Of a DNA stretch of 64,000 bases, positions 1 through 9,696 are shown piece after piece. The stretch spans positions 186,001 through 250,000 of the forward strand of contig NZ_AEDD01000003.1 in assembly GCF_000179615.1 (NCBI RefSeq). The letters are read 5' to 3'. Each line of letters starts with the position of its first letter. The first letter of the stretch is position 1. This DNA comes from Paenibacillus curdlanolyticus YK9. GTDB taxonomy: Bacteria > Bacillota > Bacilli > Paenibacillales > Paenibacillaceae. The position numbers and the translations under genes are program-made. Under the pieces are notes generated by a model that saw nothing but the letters and a program-made list of their open reading frames with translations, did no database searches and was not told the origin of the DNA.

Positions 1-845
1 GATACGAAGTGAAGCGACGGCTCGTAGTTCACGAGAATTTCCGTTACTTTGCCTTTGCGGTACAGCGCATTGCGCACAGCTGCGTATTGGTAAGCTTCGT
101 TTTCTGCAAGGTTCGGGTTGCTGTAAGCTGCGGAAGCATCCGCTGCGCCTTTCATCATTGCGTCAACATCAATGCCTGCAACAGCGATTGGCAGCAAGCC
201 TACAGCAGTCAGAACGGAATAACGGCCGCCCACGTCGTCTGGAATGACGAACGATTCATAGCCTTCTTCTGTTGCGAGCTTTTTCAAAGCGCCTTTGGAG
301 CTGTCCGTCGTCGCATAAATACGCTTGCGCGCTTCCGCTTTGCCGTATTTTTTCTCCAATGCATCTTTGAAAATACGGAACGCGATTGCCGGCTCCGTCG
401 TTGTGCCGGATTTGGAAATGACGTTAATCGACCAGTTGCGTCCTTCAAGCAATTGCAGCAAATGCGTCACATACGTCGAGCTGATATTGTTGCCTGCGAA
501 GAAAATTTGCGGCGTTTTGCGCTGTGCGTCAGGCTGCACGTTATAGAACGAGTTGGACAGCATTTCGATCGCAGCGCGAGCGCCGAGGTACGAGCCGCCG
601 ATGCCGATAACGATCAGCACTTCGGAATCGGATTGCACTTTCGCAGCCGCTTGCTTGATGCGCGCGAACTCTTCTTTGTCATACTCAGTCGGAAGGTTGA
701 TCCAACCCAAATAGTCAGAACCGGCACCTGTGCCGTTGTGAAGTTGGTCATGTGCGGCTTGAACCTGGCTTGCGAAATACTCCACTTCGTGCTGGCCAAC
801 GAATTGCAAAGCTTTGCTATAGTCAAACTGAACAGTTTTGCTCAT
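1..845 (-). CDS. pgi: Glucose-6-phosphate isomerase, C-terminus cut by window edge
   Basis: Interconverts glucose 6-phosphate and fructose 6-phosphate in the cytosol. Reading the minus strand gives [13 protein letters not shown] at the start, then the sugar-phosphate-binding stretch [13 protein letters not shown] and the SIS-type segment [13 protein letters not shown], both typical of bacterial Pgi. About 281 residues are visible and the frame is still open at base 1, so roughly the last third of a ~450-residue enzyme lies outside. The ATG at 845 has the SD GGGAGG seven bases upstream. It is divergent from the dehydrogenase at 946. Identification is secure from the motifs. Confidence 0.95.
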   Translation of the reverse strand, partial: MSKTVQFDYSKALQFVGQHEVEYFASQVQAAHDQLHNGTGAGSDYLGWINLPTEYDKEEFARIKQAAAKVQSDSEVLIVIGIGGSYLGARAAIEMLSNSFYNVQPDAQRKTPQIFFAGNNISSTYVTHLLQLLEGRNWSINVISKSGTTTEPAIAFRIFKDALEKKYGKAEARKRIYATTDSSKGALKKLATEEGYESFVIPDDVGGRYSVLTAVGLLPIAVAGIDVDAMMKGAADASAAYSNPNLAENEAYQYAAVRNALYRKGKVTEILVNYEPSLHFV

Positions 846-945
846 GATAAAGCCTCCCTAATATGTAGTTGATCCCCGGCTGTCCTTCAACAGGCGCCGA
901 ATGTGATACAATAATGCAAAATCCAAATCGAAAGCAGGAATATCG

Positions 946-1836
946 ATGACGACAACAGTAGGCTTTATCGGCCTTGGAACAATGGGCTTCGCGATGGCGT
1001 CGAATCTTCTGAACAAAGGCTTCGACGTAACCGTCTATAACCGGACGTCCGCCAAATCGGAGGAGCTTCGCGCTTTGGGCGCCCGTACTGCCTCTTCCCC
1101 AGCCGAAGCATCGCGCGGACGCGAAGTTGTCATTACGATGGTCAGCAATGATGACTCCATCCGCGATGTGTATGATGGAGAGAATGGCGTATTCGCAGGC
1201 GTTGCCGCCGGCACGGTCATTGTAGACAGCAGCACCATCTCACCGGAATTAGCGCGCAGGCTAGCCAAGGATGCCGAAGCTCGCGGCGCGATCTTCCTGG
1301 ATGCGCCGGTCACCGGCAGCAAGCCTGCCGCCGAAGCCGGTTCGCTTGTCTTCATGGTCGGCGGCGATGCTCATGCCGCTCAAGCTATCGAGCCTGTCCT
1401 GCTCGCCATGGGCCGCAAAGTGATATCGATGGGACCTAGCGGCAGCGGCGCGGTAGCCAAGCTCGCCCATAACACGATTGTCGGCATCAATACCGCCGCC
1501 CTTATGGAAGGCTTCGCAATCGCCGCTAAGGGCGGCATCGACGGCGAGTCATTCCTCGAGCTCGTCCAATCCGGCGGGGCCGCAAGCAAAGCAGCAGAAC
1601 TGAAAGGCGCGAAGCTGTTGGAGCAGGACTACAGCGTCCAATTTGCACTCGCTTTGATGCTCAAGGACTTGCGACTATCGTCCGTCTTGTCCGACCAGCT
1701 TGGCGTTCCTACCCCGCTGCTGGAAGCATCCAAGAGCTTGTATCAAGCAGGCCAAGCCTCCGGGCTCGGCGAGCTTGATTTATCAGCCGTCGCAAAGGTA
1801 TACGAGCAGTGGATCGGCCGTACGATTAACGGTTAA
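946..1836 (+). CDS. NAD(P)-dependent beta-hydroxyacid dehydrogenase (3-hydroxyisobutyrate / tartronate semialdehyde reductase family)
   Basis: A 296-residue member of the beta-hydroxyacid dehydrogenase family, which oxidises 3-hydroxyisobutyrate or reduces tartronate semialdehyde in related bacteria. The N-terminal Rossmann motif GFIGLGTMGFAMASNLL, the substrate-binding segment DAPVTGSKPAAEAGSL and the catalytic-lysine region AKLAHNTIVG are all present in the normal order and spacing. Length matches the family. The ATG follows a modest SD (CAGGA, six bases away). It stands alone between divergent pgi and convergent ppnP, so the substrate cannot be told from context. Confidence 0.85.
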   Translation: MTTTVGFIGLGTMGFAMASNLLNKGFDVTVYNRTSAKSEELRALGARTASSPAEASRGREVVITMVSNDDSIRDVYDGENGVFAGVAAGTVIVDSSTISPELARRLAKDAEARGAIFLDAPVTGSKPAAEAGSLVFMVGGDAHAAQAIEPVLLAMGRKVISMGPSGSGAVAKLAHNTIVGINTAALMEGFAIAAKGGIDGESFLELVQSGGAASKAAELKGAKLLEQDYSVQFALALMLKDLRLSSVLSDQLGVPTPLLEASKSLYQAGQASGLGELDLSAVAKVYEQWIGRTING

Positions 1837-1865
1837 TCCGCTATTCCGACAACTACAAATGCTGC

Positions 1866-1897
1866 ACAATAAGCTGCCCCTTCGGACAGCTTATTGT
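1866..1897. terminator. Hairpin between convergent genes
   Basis: Perfect 11-bp inverted repeat ACAATAAGCTG / CAGCTTATTGT with a 10-base loop, sitting between the convergent dehydrogenase gene and ppnP. No strong T-run follows on either strand, so it may be a weak bidirectional terminator. Confidence 0.5.
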
Positions 1898-1912
1898 TGC
1901 GCGCAGATGTAA

Positions 1913-2230
1913 TTATTCTTTAATGTACGAGCAGATGTAATCCGTTACTGCCGACACTTGAAGCTTGAATTTAGCGTTTGCTGGCACAACGAACTCGCCT
2001 TCGCCTTGAATATGAACCCATTCCGTTTCGCCTGGCAGCAGCACTTTCAGGTCGCCCGCTTGGATTTCCATAATTTCTTTCGTATCCGTGCCGAACTCAT
2101 AATCGCCTGGCAGCATGATGCCAAGCGTTTTTGTCGTGCCGTCTTCGAATACAACTGCACGGCTCGTTACTTTACCGTCAAAATAAACATTTGCTTTCTT
2201 TACGACCGATACGCCTTGAAATTGGGACAT
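1913..2230 (-). CDS. ppnP: Pyrimidine/purine nucleoside phosphorylase PpnP
   Basis: A 105-residue small cupin matching the YaiE/PpnP (formerly DUF1255) family, which phosphorolyses a broad range of nucleosides to base plus ribose 1-phosphate. The sequence has the family hallmarks: an N-terminal [12 protein letters not shown] segment, the [14 protein letters not shown] motif and the acidic [16 protein letters not shown] strand. Length is typical. The start is supported by SD GAGGAG. It lies downstream of tkt on the same strand but is separated from it by a hairpin, so it may be transcribed alone or by read-through. Confidence 0.9.
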   Translation of the reverse strand: MSQFQGVSVVKKANVYFDGKVTSRAVVFEDGTTKTLGIMLPGDYEFGTDTKEIMEIQAGDLKVLLPGETEWVHIQGEGEFVVPANAKFKLQVSAVTDYICSYIKE

Positions 2231-2292
2231 GATGGACAGCTCCTCATAAGCAAAATAATAAAAAGAATGCGGCTATTCAGCCGTATAATCAG

Positions 2293-2333
2293 GCATAGCA
2301 AAGGCGCGGCGCGGGAAGCGCAGCGCCTTATGC
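2293..2333 (-). terminator. Hairpin downstream of tkt
   Basis: Inverted repeat AAGGCGC / GCGCCTT, extendable by GCAT/ATGC, lies just after the tkt stop and before ppnP. The following minus-strand sequence is not a clean T-run, so termination strength is uncertain. Confidence 0.5.
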
Positions 2334-2349
2334 TAGAGCCGTAAGACTA

Positions 2350-4368
2350 TTATTTCAGCAGGCCTTTAACCTTGCTGACCACATTTTCAACCGTGAAGCC
2401 ATACTCCGCGATAACGCGGTCGCCAGGTGCGGATGCACCGAACGTGTTGATGCCGAGTACTGCGCCTTGGTCGCCAACGAAACGATCCCAACCGAATGGA
2501 TGAGCCATCTCAACCGCGAGGCGAGCTTTAACGTTAGGAAGCAATACGGAGTCTTTGTACTCTTGCGATTGCTTGTCGAACAGATCCCAGCTTGGCATGC
2601 TGATAACGCGAACCTGGATGCCTTCTGCCGCCAGCGCTTCTTGAGCTGCTACCGCCAGTTGAACTTCCGAACCCGTTGCAAGGATTTGTGCAACCGGTTG
2701 GCCGTTTGCTGCATCGGATACAACGTAAGCACCGCGTTTGATGCCTTCGCGAGCGTTGTTGACAGCGCCAGCGAGGATCGGCAGGTTCTGACGCGTCAGA
2801 ACGAGCGCTACCGGGTTCGATTTGTTTTCGAGCGCATAAGCCCATGCTGCAGACGTTTCATTGCCGTCAGCTGGACGGATAACCGTCAGGTCCGGAATGA
2901 TGCGCAGCGAAGCGAGCTGCTCGATCGGTTCATGCGTAGGGCCGTCTTCGCCTACAGCGATGGAGTCATGCGTCAGCACGTAAGTAACCGGCAGCTTCAT
3001 CAGTGCGGACAGACGAACTGCTGGACGCAGGTAGTCTGTGAATACGAAGAACGTACCGCCGTATACTTTCAGGCCGTTATGCAGCGTGATACCATTCATT
3101 GCTGCAGCCATAGCGAACTCACGAACGCCGAAGTAAATGTTGCGGCCGTCGTATTGTCCAGCTTTGTACATTGGAAGGCCTTTGAGATGCGTCATTGTCG
3201 AACCTTCGAGGTCAGCGGAACCGCCCACGAGGTTTGGCACGTTTTTAGCCAAGCCGTTCAGTGCGTTGCCGGAAGCAACACGCGTCGATACTGGCTTGTC
3301 TTCCGTCGTGTAGACAGGAAGATCAGCATCCCAGCCCTCAGGCAGGTTGCCGGAGCTTGCTGTTTCGAATTGAGCTGCAAGCTCAGGGAAAGCTTTTTTG
3401 TACTCAGCAAAGTTAGCTTCCCAAGCTGCGTTCGCTTGTTCGCCAGTTTTCTTCAAGTCTGCGAAGTGAGCTGCAACTTCAGCTGGAACCGTGAACGGCT
3501 CATGCTCCCAGTTGTAGAACTGCTTCGTCAGCACAGTCTCGTCAGCGCCCAGCGGGGAGCCGTGAGGACCTGCATGTCCACCTTTGCCGCCTTTGTTCGG
3601 GCTGCCGTAGCCGATAACCGTTTTCACTTCGATCAGCGTCGGTTTGGACAGGTCGGCTTTCGCTTCTGCGATCGCTTTGGTCAACGCTTCGAGATCGTTG
3701 CCGTCCGTTACGTGAAGAACTTGCCAGCCGTAGCCCTCGAAACGTTTTTGAACCGTCTCGGAGTAGGACAAGCTCAATTCACCATCAAGCGTGATGTCGT
3801 TGGAATCATACAGGACTACGAGCTTGCCAAGCTGCAAGTGGCCTGCAAGGGAAGCCGCTTCATGGGAGATGCCTTCCATGAGGTCGCCGTCGCCGCAGAT
3901 CGAGTACGTGTAATGATCAACAACTTTGAAGCCTTCTTTATTGTACGTCGCGCCGAGCTGCGCTTCAGCCATCGCCATACCGACAGCCATCGCAATACCT
4001 TGGCCGAGCGGTCCTGTCGTAGCGTCTACGCCTGCCGTGTGGCCGAACTCTGGATGCCCTGGCGTTTTGGAACCCCATTGGCGGAAGGATTTCAGATCAT
4101 CGATCGTAAGACCGTAGCCGGACAGGTGAAGAAGGCTGTAAAGCAGCATCGAACCGTGACCTGCGGACAGGACAAAACGGTCCCGGTTGATCCAAGCCGG
4201 GTTGGACGGATTGTGAACCATCGTTTTTGCAAACAATTGATAGCCCATTGGAGCGGCGCCCATCGGCATGCCTGGGTGGCCCGATTTCGCTTTCTCGATC
4301 GCATCAATTGCCAGCGTGCGAATCGTATCGATCGAAAGCTGTTCGATGGACTTTTGCGTAACTGTCAT
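2350..4368 (-). CDS. tkt: Transketolase
   Basis: A thiamine-diphosphate enzyme that transfers two-carbon ketol units in the pentose phosphate pathway. The 672-residue product has the N-terminal [15 protein letters not shown] motif, the ThDP/Mg site [13 protein letters not shown] followed by [10 protein letters not shown], and the C-terminal substrate site [16 protein letters not shown]. The frame extends to a TTG at 4392, but the SD AGGAGG (plus-strand bases 4378-4383) lies inside that extension and is nine bases from the ATG at 4368, so 4368 is the real start and [11 protein letters not shown] the N-terminus. A hairpin follows the gene. Confidence 0.97.
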   Translation of the reverse strand: MTVTQKSIEQLSIDTIRTLAIDAIEKAKSGHPGMPMGAAPMGYQLFAKTMVHNPSNPAWINRDRFVLSAGHGSMLLYSLLHLSGYGLTIDDLKSFRQWGSKTPGHPEFGHTAGVDATTGPLGQGIAMAVGMAMAEAQLGATYNKEGFKVVDHYTYSICGDGDLMEGISHEAASLAGHLQLGKLVVLYDSNDITLDGELSLSYSETVQKRFEGYGWQVLHVTDGNDLEALTKAIAEAKADLSKPTLIEVKTVIGYGSPNKGGKGGHAGPHGSPLGADETVLTKQFYNWEHEPFTVPAEVAAHFADLKKTGEQANAAWEANFAEYKKAFPELAAQFETASSGNLPEGWDADLPVYTTEDKPVSTRVASGNALNGLAKNVPNLVGGSADLEGSTMTHLKGLPMYKAGQYDGRNIYFGVREFAMAAAMNGITLHNGLKVYGGTFFVFTDYLRPAVRLSALMKLPVTYVLTHDSIAVGEDGPTHEPIEQLASLRIIPDLTVIRPADGNETSAAWAYALENKSNPVALVLTRQNLPILAGAVNNAREGIKRGAYVVSDAANGQPVAQILATGSEVQLAVAAQEALAAEGIQVRVISMPSWDLFDKQSQEYKDSVLLPNVKARLAVEMAHPFGWDRFVGDQGAVLGINTFGASAPGDRVIAEYGFTVENVVSKVKGLLK

Positions 4369-4461
4369 TGCGTAATTCCTCCTAATTGCCAAATATAATG
4401 CCTGTTATCTCTCTATATCGGATAATGCGCGTAGAAATAGCGTGCGCAATGGCTTTGAAAT

Positions 4462-4470
4462 ATTGTACCA
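4462..4470 (-). promoter_or_regulatory. Possible extended -10 promoter of tkt
   Basis: On the minus strand TGGTACAAT fits an extended -10 element about 90 bases upstream of the tkt start. No convincing -35 hexamer is seen. The rest of the 4369-4599 interval shows nothing else I can support. Confidence 0.35.
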
Positions 4471-4599
4471 CTCTCCAAGGGTCATTACCATAACTAAAGT
4501 GATTACGAAAACTGATATGAACTATAAAAAAAACTTTTACTCGCCCTCTCGCGCTCCACTTTACGATACCCACGTTCCGGCATCTTTACACAAATGCGC

Positions 4600-4628
4600 T
4601 TGTTTGCTACAATGGCAACGATTTTATA
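4600..4628 (+). promoter_or_regulatory. Promoter of the biotin operon
   Basis: TTGTTT (4600-4605), a 17-base spacer and TTTATA (4623-4628) form a plausible sigma-A promoter. Its -10 end abuts the BirA-type palindrome, so bound repressor would block polymerase. Confidence 0.45.
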
Positions 4629-4662
4629 TGTTAACCACTATCGACAAAGTTAAGGTTAACAA
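4628..4662 (+). promoter_or_regulatory. BirA (biotin repressor) operator
   Basis: The arms ATGTTAACC (4628-4636) and GGTTAACAA (4654-4662) form an inverted repeat separated by 17 bases, immediately upstream of bioA. The GTTAACC / GGTTAAC arms match the known Gram-positive BirA operator; the spacer is slightly longer than the 14-16 bases I recall as usual. Expected effect: biotinoyl-AMP-bound BirA represses the bio operon when biotin is plentiful. Confidence 0.8.
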
Positions 4663-4683
4663 ATACTGAAGGAGATGATCGGA

Positions 4684-6066
4684 ATGAAACAATCTCCATC
4701 CGTGCCGACAGGTACATACGAGCAGCTTGTTGAGCTGGACCAAAACCATGTCTGGCATCCGTTTACTCAAATGAAACAATACAACGAAGAGCCTTCCCTC
4801 ATCATTGAGCGTGGTGAGGGCATTATGCTATACGATCTTCAAGGGCGTTCCTATTACGACGGCTTCTCCTCCGTATGGCTAAACGTTCATGGGCACAACG
4901 TACCGGAATTAAATGCTGCTATTGCAGCTCAAATGGGGCGTGTCGCGCATTCGACGCTGCTTGGCATGGCCAATGTCCCTTCCATTCAATTGGCCGCGGA
5001 GCTGGCACACATTTCGCCTGCCGGCTTAACGAAAGTATTTTACTCTGATTCCGGTTCGACCGGCGTTGAGATCGGGCTAAAAATGGCCTATCAATATTGG
5101 CGCAATCGCGGCATTGCCGGCAAAACCTCTTTCGTCACGATGCGGGAAGCTTATCATGGCGACACAATCGGCGCTGTCAGCGTAGGCGCTATTCCGCTCT
5201 ATCATGAGGTGTTTCGGCCGCTCTTATTCCCTTCGTTTACCGTTCCTTATCCGAACAGCTATCACCATGAAGGCGGCGCCGAAGGGGCGCTTGCCGAGAC
5301 GCTGGCGCAGCTGGAGCAAACGCTGAAAGAGCATGCTTCTGAGATTGCGGCTCTTATTGTAGAGCCGCTCGTGCAAGGGGCAAGCGGCATCATCCTTATG
5401 CCGCCCGGCTGCCTGACCGCAATAGCAAAGCTATGCCGCGCGTATGATGTCCTGCTTATCGCAGACGAAGTCGCGACGGGCTTTGGACGTACGGGGCGCA
5501 TGTTCGCGTGCGATCATGAGGGCGTTTCTCCTGATATTATGGTCGTTGGCAAAGGACTTACCGGCGGCTATTTGCCCGTTGCGGCAACGCTTGCTACCCA
5601 TGAGGTATACAACGCGTTTTATGCGGATTACGAGGAGCAGAAAACTTTCTTCCACGGGCACTCCTTCACAGGAAATCCGCTTGGCTGCGCGGTCGCGTTA
5701 GAGAGCTTGAGGCTAATGCGCGAGCGGCGCATCGTGGAGTCGGTCGAAGAAAAAGGGCAGCTGGTCGCTGATCGCCTTGCCCCATTGCTGGACCGGCCTC
5801 ACGTAGGCGAAATTCGCCAGCAAGGCCTCATGATCGGTATTGAGCTCGTGGCCGATAAACAATCCAAAACGGCTTATCATTGGAATGAGAGGATCGGTAT
5901 GTTGGTATGCCGCCGCGCACGCGATTTAGGCATGCTGACGAGGCCGCTTGGCAATGTTGTTGTGTTTATCCCTCCGCTTGTCAGCACAAACGAAGAGCTG
6001 GAGGCCATGTGCGGCATTTTGATCCAAGCGATCATCGATGTTACTGAAGGCGGGTGGCGTCCTTGA
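4684..6066 (+). CDS. bioA: Adenosylmethionine-8-amino-7-oxononanoate aminotransferase
   Basis: PLP-dependent class III aminotransferase that converts KAPA to DAPA in biotin synthesis, normally with S-adenosylmethionine as amino donor. The product starts with HVWHPFTQMKQY, the BioA signature, and carries VYSDSG-like FYSDSGSTGVEIGLKMA, the aspartate motif ADEVATGFGRTG and the PLP lysine in VVGKGLTGGYLPVAATL. Two in-frame ATGs exist: the one at 4675 touches the SD AAGGAG, while 4684 is nine bases away and is chosen (460 aa). It is the first gene of the BirA-controlled operon and overlaps bioD. Confidence 0.95.
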   Translation: MKQSPSVPTGTYEQLVELDQNHVWHPFTQMKQYNEEPSLIIERGEGIMLYDLQGRSYYDGFSSVWLNVHGHNVPELNAAIAAQMGRVAHSTLLGMANVPSIQLAAELAHISPAGLTKVFYSDSGSTGVEIGLKMAYQYWRNRGIAGKTSFVTMREAYHGDTIGAVSVGAIPLYHEVFRPLLFPSFTVPYPNSYHHEGGAEGALAETLAQLEQTLKEHASEIAALIVEPLVQGASGIILMPPGCLTAIAKLCRAYDVLLIADEVATGFGRTGRMFACDHEGVSPDIMVVGKGLTGGYLPVAATLATHEVYNAFYADYEEQKTFFHGHSFTGNPLGCAVALESLRLMRERRIVESVEEKGQLVADRLAPLLDRPHVGEIRQQGLMIGIELVADKQSKTAYHWNERIGMLVCRRARDLGMLTRPLGNVVVFIPPLVSTNEELEAMCGILIQAIIDVTEGGWRP

Positions 6067-6863
6067 GCAGTAATAGCGGCAGCACGTCCAATGCCCCCCT
6101 TCCCCACCAAAACGGCCTATTCATAACGGGAACGGATACCGGCGTTGGCAAAACGATCGTGACCGCTGCGCTTGCTGCCGTCCTGCGTGCTGAGAGGCCG
6201 GGGCTGTCAAAGGAAGTCGGCGTCTGGAAGCCCGTCCAATCCGGTGAACGTATGGGTGCGGGACGCACCGATGCCGAGAGGCTTGTCCAAGCTGCGGGAT
6301 TAACCGACGCGCCAGAAGAGCTTTGCGCCTATACGTTCGAAGCCCCGCTGGCCCCGGCCGTTGCGGCTCGCCTCGCCGGCGTTCGGCTAACAATAGAAGC
6401 GGTCATCGCCTCAGCGATTCCGCTGTTTCAACGATATGGCACCATGCTGGTCGAAGGCGCTGGAGGCGCAGCTGTTCCCCTTACGGAGAAGGAGCTCGTT
6501 GCCGATTTGATCGTAAAATTAGGTATGCCTGCTCTTATTGTCGCTCGATCAGGCCTCGGCACCGTAAACCATACGCTGCTTACGATCGATAAGCTGCGCA
6601 GCATGGGCGTCACTATTGCAGGCGTCGTGCTTAATGATGGCGCTGCGACAGCAACGAGCTCATGTGATGATCCAAGCGTAAACGGCAATGCCGCGCTGAT
6701 CGAACAATACAGCGGAATTCCCGTGTGGGGGACGCTGCCGAGAGGACTGCCTGAACATTCTCCGGCGCAGCTGGCAGAAAGAACGCGGAAGGCGCTCGAT
6801 CTATCGGCGCTGAAAGCCGCCTTGCCTATGGCCCCCGCTGCTGGAGGTGCCGATTGGTCATGA
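6054..6863 (+). CDS. bioD: ATP-dependent dethiobiotin synthetase
   Basis: Forms the ureido ring of dethiobiotin from DAPA, CO2 and ATP. The P-loop GTDTGVGKTIVTAAL is at the N-terminus, followed by the substrate-lysine segment GVWKPVQSGE and the VEGAGGAAVPL motif. The 269-residue form uses a GTG at 6054; a TTG at 6063 overlapping the bioA stop (TTGA) is a realistic alternative because the G-rich GAAGGCGGGTGG lies upstream of both. Overlap with bioA and bioF indicates translational coupling. Confidence 0.93.
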   Translation: MASLSSNSGSTSNAPLPHQNGLFITGTDTGVGKTIVTAALAAVLRAERPGLSKEVGVWKPVQSGERMGAGRTDAERLVQAAGLTDAPEELCAYTFEAPLAPAVAARLAGVRLTIEAVIASAIPLFQRYGTMLVEGAGGAAVPLTEKELVADLIVKLGMPALIVARSGLGTVNHTLLTIDKLRSMGVTIAGVVLNDGAATATSSCDDPSVNGNAALIEQYSGIPVWGTLPRGLPEHSPAQLAERTRKALDLSALKAALPMAPAAGGADWS

Positions 6864-8050
6864 TGGATCAACAGTGGATGGCTGAGCAGCTGGAGCAGCT
6901 TAAACACCAATCGCAATTCCGAAAAATCACGACCACGCAGGCCGCAAACGGCGCGGCAGGACATTTGATGCGCGACGGCCATTCGTTGTTAAATATGTCA
7001 GCCAACGACTATCTTGGGCTATCGCAGCATCCGGATATCGCGGCAGCTATGATAGAGTCGCTTCAGGCCGATGGCGTAGGAGCTGGCGCGTCCAGGCTCA
7101 TTACCGGCAGCAGCGCTCCCTATGCAAGGCTTGAAGCTGCATTAGCTGGATGGCATGGCTGCGAAGCTGCCCTTGTTTTCGGCAATGGCTACATGTGCAA
7201 TCTCGGTACCATCGCCGCCTTAGCCGGGCGTGGCGATGTCGTATTAAGCGATCGGCTGAACCATGCCAGCATTGTCGACGGCATTCAGCTCAGCCGGGCG
7301 GAGCATGTACGTTACCGCCATCTTGATCTTGAGCATCTCGAAAGCCTGCTGGTCAAACATCGCGATGCAAGACGGATTTGGATCGTTACGGACGCGATTT
7401 TTTCCATGGACGGCGATGCAGCGCCTTTGACGGAGCTCGTCGAGCTAAAGCAGCGCTACGGCGCAGGCCTCATTGTCGACGAGGCGCACAGCGGCGGCAT
7501 TTATGGCCCGAGAGGCCAAGGCTTGGCTGCTGAGCTGGGCGTTTCATCAGCCATCGATGTCCATATCGGCACATTCGGCAAATCGTTCGGCGTTTATGGC
7601 GCATACGTGGCCGGCTCAGCTGCTTTGTGCAAATGGCTTGTCAATAAAGCACGGCCGCTCATCTACTCTACCGCGCTCCCGCCTTCTGTCGTTGCGGGAA
7701 CGCTTTGCTCGCTGCACATTGTCCAGCGTGAACGCTGGCGCGCGGAACGCGTCCGTGCAGCCGCTCGAAAGTTTCGTCATTCGCTAGACGAGGCCGGGAT
7801 CAACACAAGCGGGCGGACCGATTGCCCCATTATTCCTGTCATCGTCGGCAGCAGCGATTCTGCCCTGCGGTTCAGCAAGCAGCTGGAACAGCATCGCATT
7901 CTAGCGTCTGCCATTCGGCCGCCTACCGTGCCCGACCATACCGCCCGTATCCGATTTTCCCTGTCGGCATCTCATTCCGAACTGGAGCTGGACGAGGCGC
8001 TTCGGGTCATTAAACGAACCGCGATGGAAACGGAGTTTGCGGATGAATAA
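6854..8050 (+). CDS. bioF: 8-amino-7-oxononanoate synthase
   Basis: PLP enzyme of the alpha-oxoamine synthase family that condenses pimeloyl-ACP (or -CoA) with L-alanine to give KAPA. Visible features are NDYLGLSQHP near the N-terminus, the substrate segment GSGASRL-like GAGASRLITGSSAPY, IVDEAHSGGIYG and the PLP lysine in GTFGKSFGVYGAYVAG. Length 398 matches the family. Possible starts are TTG 6854 (six bases after GGAGG) and ATGs at 6860 and 6863 that overlap the bioD stop; all are in frame. The adjoining bioC/bioH-like genes suggest pimeloyl-ACP is the substrate. Confidence 0.93.
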   Translation: MVMMDQQWMAEQLEQLKHQSQFRKITTTQAANGAAGHLMRDGHSLLNMSANDYLGLSQHPDIAAAMIESLQADGVGAGASRLITGSSAPYARLEAALAGWHGCEAALVFGNGYMCNLGTIAALAGRGDVVLSDRLNHASIVDGIQLSRAEHVRYRHLDLEHLESLLVKHRDARRIWIVTDAIFSMDGDAAPLTELVELKQRYGAGLIVDEAHSGGIYGPRGQGLAAELGVSSAIDVHIGTFGKSFGVYGAYVAGSAALCKWLVNKARPLIYSTALPPSVVAGTLCSLHIVQRERWRAERVRAAARKFRHSLDEAGINTSGRTDCPIIPVIVGSSDSALRFSKQLEQHRILASAIRPPTVPDHTARIRFSLSASHSELELDEALRVIKRTAMETEFADE

Positions 8051-8804
8051 TCAAATGCCATACGCCTTGGTTTGGTTGCCGGGCTGGAGCTTTACCTGCG
8101 AGGCATTCTCGCCGCTCCGCTCCCATTTGTCTGTTGTAGCCAAACATAATGAAGCTAATTTCTGTTCAATTGCGACGGAGGAACAGCTCTATGCATGCGC
8201 AGTGGAAGCTGTGTTGAAGGCTCGTTCGGAGCTGACATCTGGAACGAAGCTGATCGCGATCGGCTGGTCGCTTGGCGGCATGCTAGCGATGAGGCTTGCA
8301 ATGGAAGGATTGGCGGATGCCGTTGTTTCCATGTCTGCATCTGCGAGGTTTGTTCGCGATCGGAACCTGAGCCACCACGAGCGATCTGGCGGCTGGGACC
8401 CGCGCCAATTGCGGCGTATGCAGTCCGCGCTTGTTCACGATCGGCCGCAAGTTGAGGCGGGATTTCGAGCGCTCGCTCTATCGGAAGCAGACGCAGACCG
8501 CGGACTAGCCATTGCGGATGGCTTTTCGCCTGTGGGAGCTTGGTCTGTCGATGCACTTCATGCTGGACTCGACTTGTTATTGCATACAAATTTTGAGCCC
8601 GATCTGCCGAAGCTGCAGTGCCCCGTGCTGCTCATTCATGGAACTGCCGATGCAATATGTCCGGCCGCCGCATCCCTTGGCATCCACGCCAACGTTCCGC
8701 ATTCCGAACTGTTCTTGATCGAAGGGGCTGGCCATGCGCCGTTTCTGAGTGATCCTGAAGCAGTTGCCCGGAGGATTGAGGGGTGGCTTGATGCGAACTT
8801 CTGA
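8043..8804 (+). CDS. bioH: BioH-like pimeloyl-ACP methyl ester esterase
   Basis: Alpha/beta hydrolase of 253 residues lying between bioF and bioC. The triad is visible: nucleophile Ser in GWSLGGMLA, Asp in IHGTADAICP, His in EGAGHAPF. In the BioC/BioH route this esterase removes the methyl group that BioC put on malonyl-ACP, releasing pimeloyl-ACP. The ATG at 8043 is seven bases from GGAG; an in-frame TTG at 8037 is too close. It overlaps bioF by eight bases and bioC by fourteen. The exact subtype (BioH, BioG or BioV function) cannot be fixed from sequence alone, so the symbol is by role. Confidence 0.8.
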   Translation: MNNQMPYALVWLPGWSFTCEAFSPLRSHLSVVAKHNEANFCSIATEEQLYACAVEAVLKARSELTSGTKLIAIGWSLGGMLAMRLAMEGLADAVVSMSASARFVRDRNLSHHERSGGWDPRQLRRMQSALVHDRPQVEAGFRALALSEADADRGLAIADGFSPVGAWSVDALHAGLDLLLHTNFEPDLPKLQCPVLLIHGTADAICPAAASLGIHANVPHSELFLIEGAGHAPFLSDPEAVARRIEGWLDANF

Positions 8805-9690
8805 CAAGCAAATCAAGGCGCAGTTTAATCGCAGCGCTGATCACCGTTATGATGCGAACGCCAAGGTCCAGCCTCGGATGGCCGACGCCTTGCTCTCCGA
8901 GCTTCGAACTCATTTTGTGCTTACATTGCCTGATGGGAGCAATCAGCCTCCTCAGATTTTAGAAATCGGGTGCGGAACCGGCGCCTTGACCCTACAACTA
9001 GCCCAGCAGCTCCCTCCCTCCTGCCGCATAACGGCGGTGGATCTCGCCCCCGGCATGCTGGAGGCGGCCCGCGGCAAGCTCAACAAGCGCTGTCCGCACA
9101 CGCTCGATCGCGTCCGGTTCGTGGAGGCTAATGCCGAACAAGGCGACCTGCTGCCTGAATGGCATTCATCATATGCGCTAATCGCCTCCAATGCTTGCTT
9201 CCAATGGTTCAATCGACCTGTTGAAACGATTCGCAGCCTGCAGCAGTTGCTTGCCCCGGCTGGCATTCTCGCCTTCGCTACGTTTGGCCCTCGAACCATG
9301 CATGAGCTGCATGCTTCTTTTCAAGCGGCATATGCCAAGTTAAACCAGCCTTATCGGCATCATGGTTTAACCTTTCACTCTATCGAGCAATGGACTGCCC
9401 TGCTAGCGGAAGCTGGGCTGCAGGTCGTACATGCCTCTTCTTATGAAGAAACGGAGCTCCACCCGACGCCGGCTGCATTTTTGCATGCGGTGAAGGCAGT
9501 GGGAGCCGGTGCTTCAGAGGCAGGGGAGGCCGAAGCCGCTTCGCCGCCTGCAGCAGGCATTCAGCGCCGTTTGTTCCGTGAAATGTTCAAAGCATACGAA
9601 CAACATTTCCCCGCTCCCTCAGGTGAAGGCGTTGCCGCTACCTACGAGGTGCTGATTTTTATTGCCAAACCAGATGAGCATTCGAATTAA
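8791..9690 (+). CDS. bioC: Malonyl-ACP O-methyltransferase
   Basis: SAM-dependent methyltransferase that methylates the free carboxyl of malonyl-ACP so it can be elongated to pimeloyl-ACP by the fatty acid machinery. Motif I LEIGCGTGALTLQLA and the acidic AVDLAPGMLEAAR are present, with the BioC-like N-terminus QIKAQFNRSADHRYDANAKVQ and ASNACFQWF. The ATG at 8791 has GAGGGG upstream within the end of the preceding gene; the longer frame from 8749 lacks support. It ends the operon, directly before a strong terminator. Confidence 0.92.
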   Translation: MRTSDKQIKAQFNRSADHRYDANAKVQPRMADALLSELRTHFVLTLPDGSNQPPQILEIGCGTGALTLQLAQQLPPSCRITAVDLAPGMLEAARGKLNKRCPHTLDRVRFVEANAEQGDLLPEWHSSYALIASNACFQWFNRPVETIRSLQQLLAPAGILAFATFGPRTMHELHASFQAAYAKLNQPYRHHGLTFHSIEQWTALLAEAGLQVVHASSYEETELHPTPAAFLHAVKAVGAGASEAGEAEAASPPAAGIQRRLFREMFKAYEQHFPAPSGEGVAATYEVLIFIAKPDEHSN

Positions 9691-9696
9691 ACGCCA

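Noticed and set aside
9-872. A 287-codon open frame antisense to pgi
   Set aside because: Shadow of the pgi frame, which reads through to the window edge with clear Pgi motifs.
2467-4398. A 643-codon open frame antisense to transketolase
   Set aside because: It mirrors tkt codons, has no SD and yields a Cys/Arg/Phe-rich product with no recognisable domain; tkt is certain.
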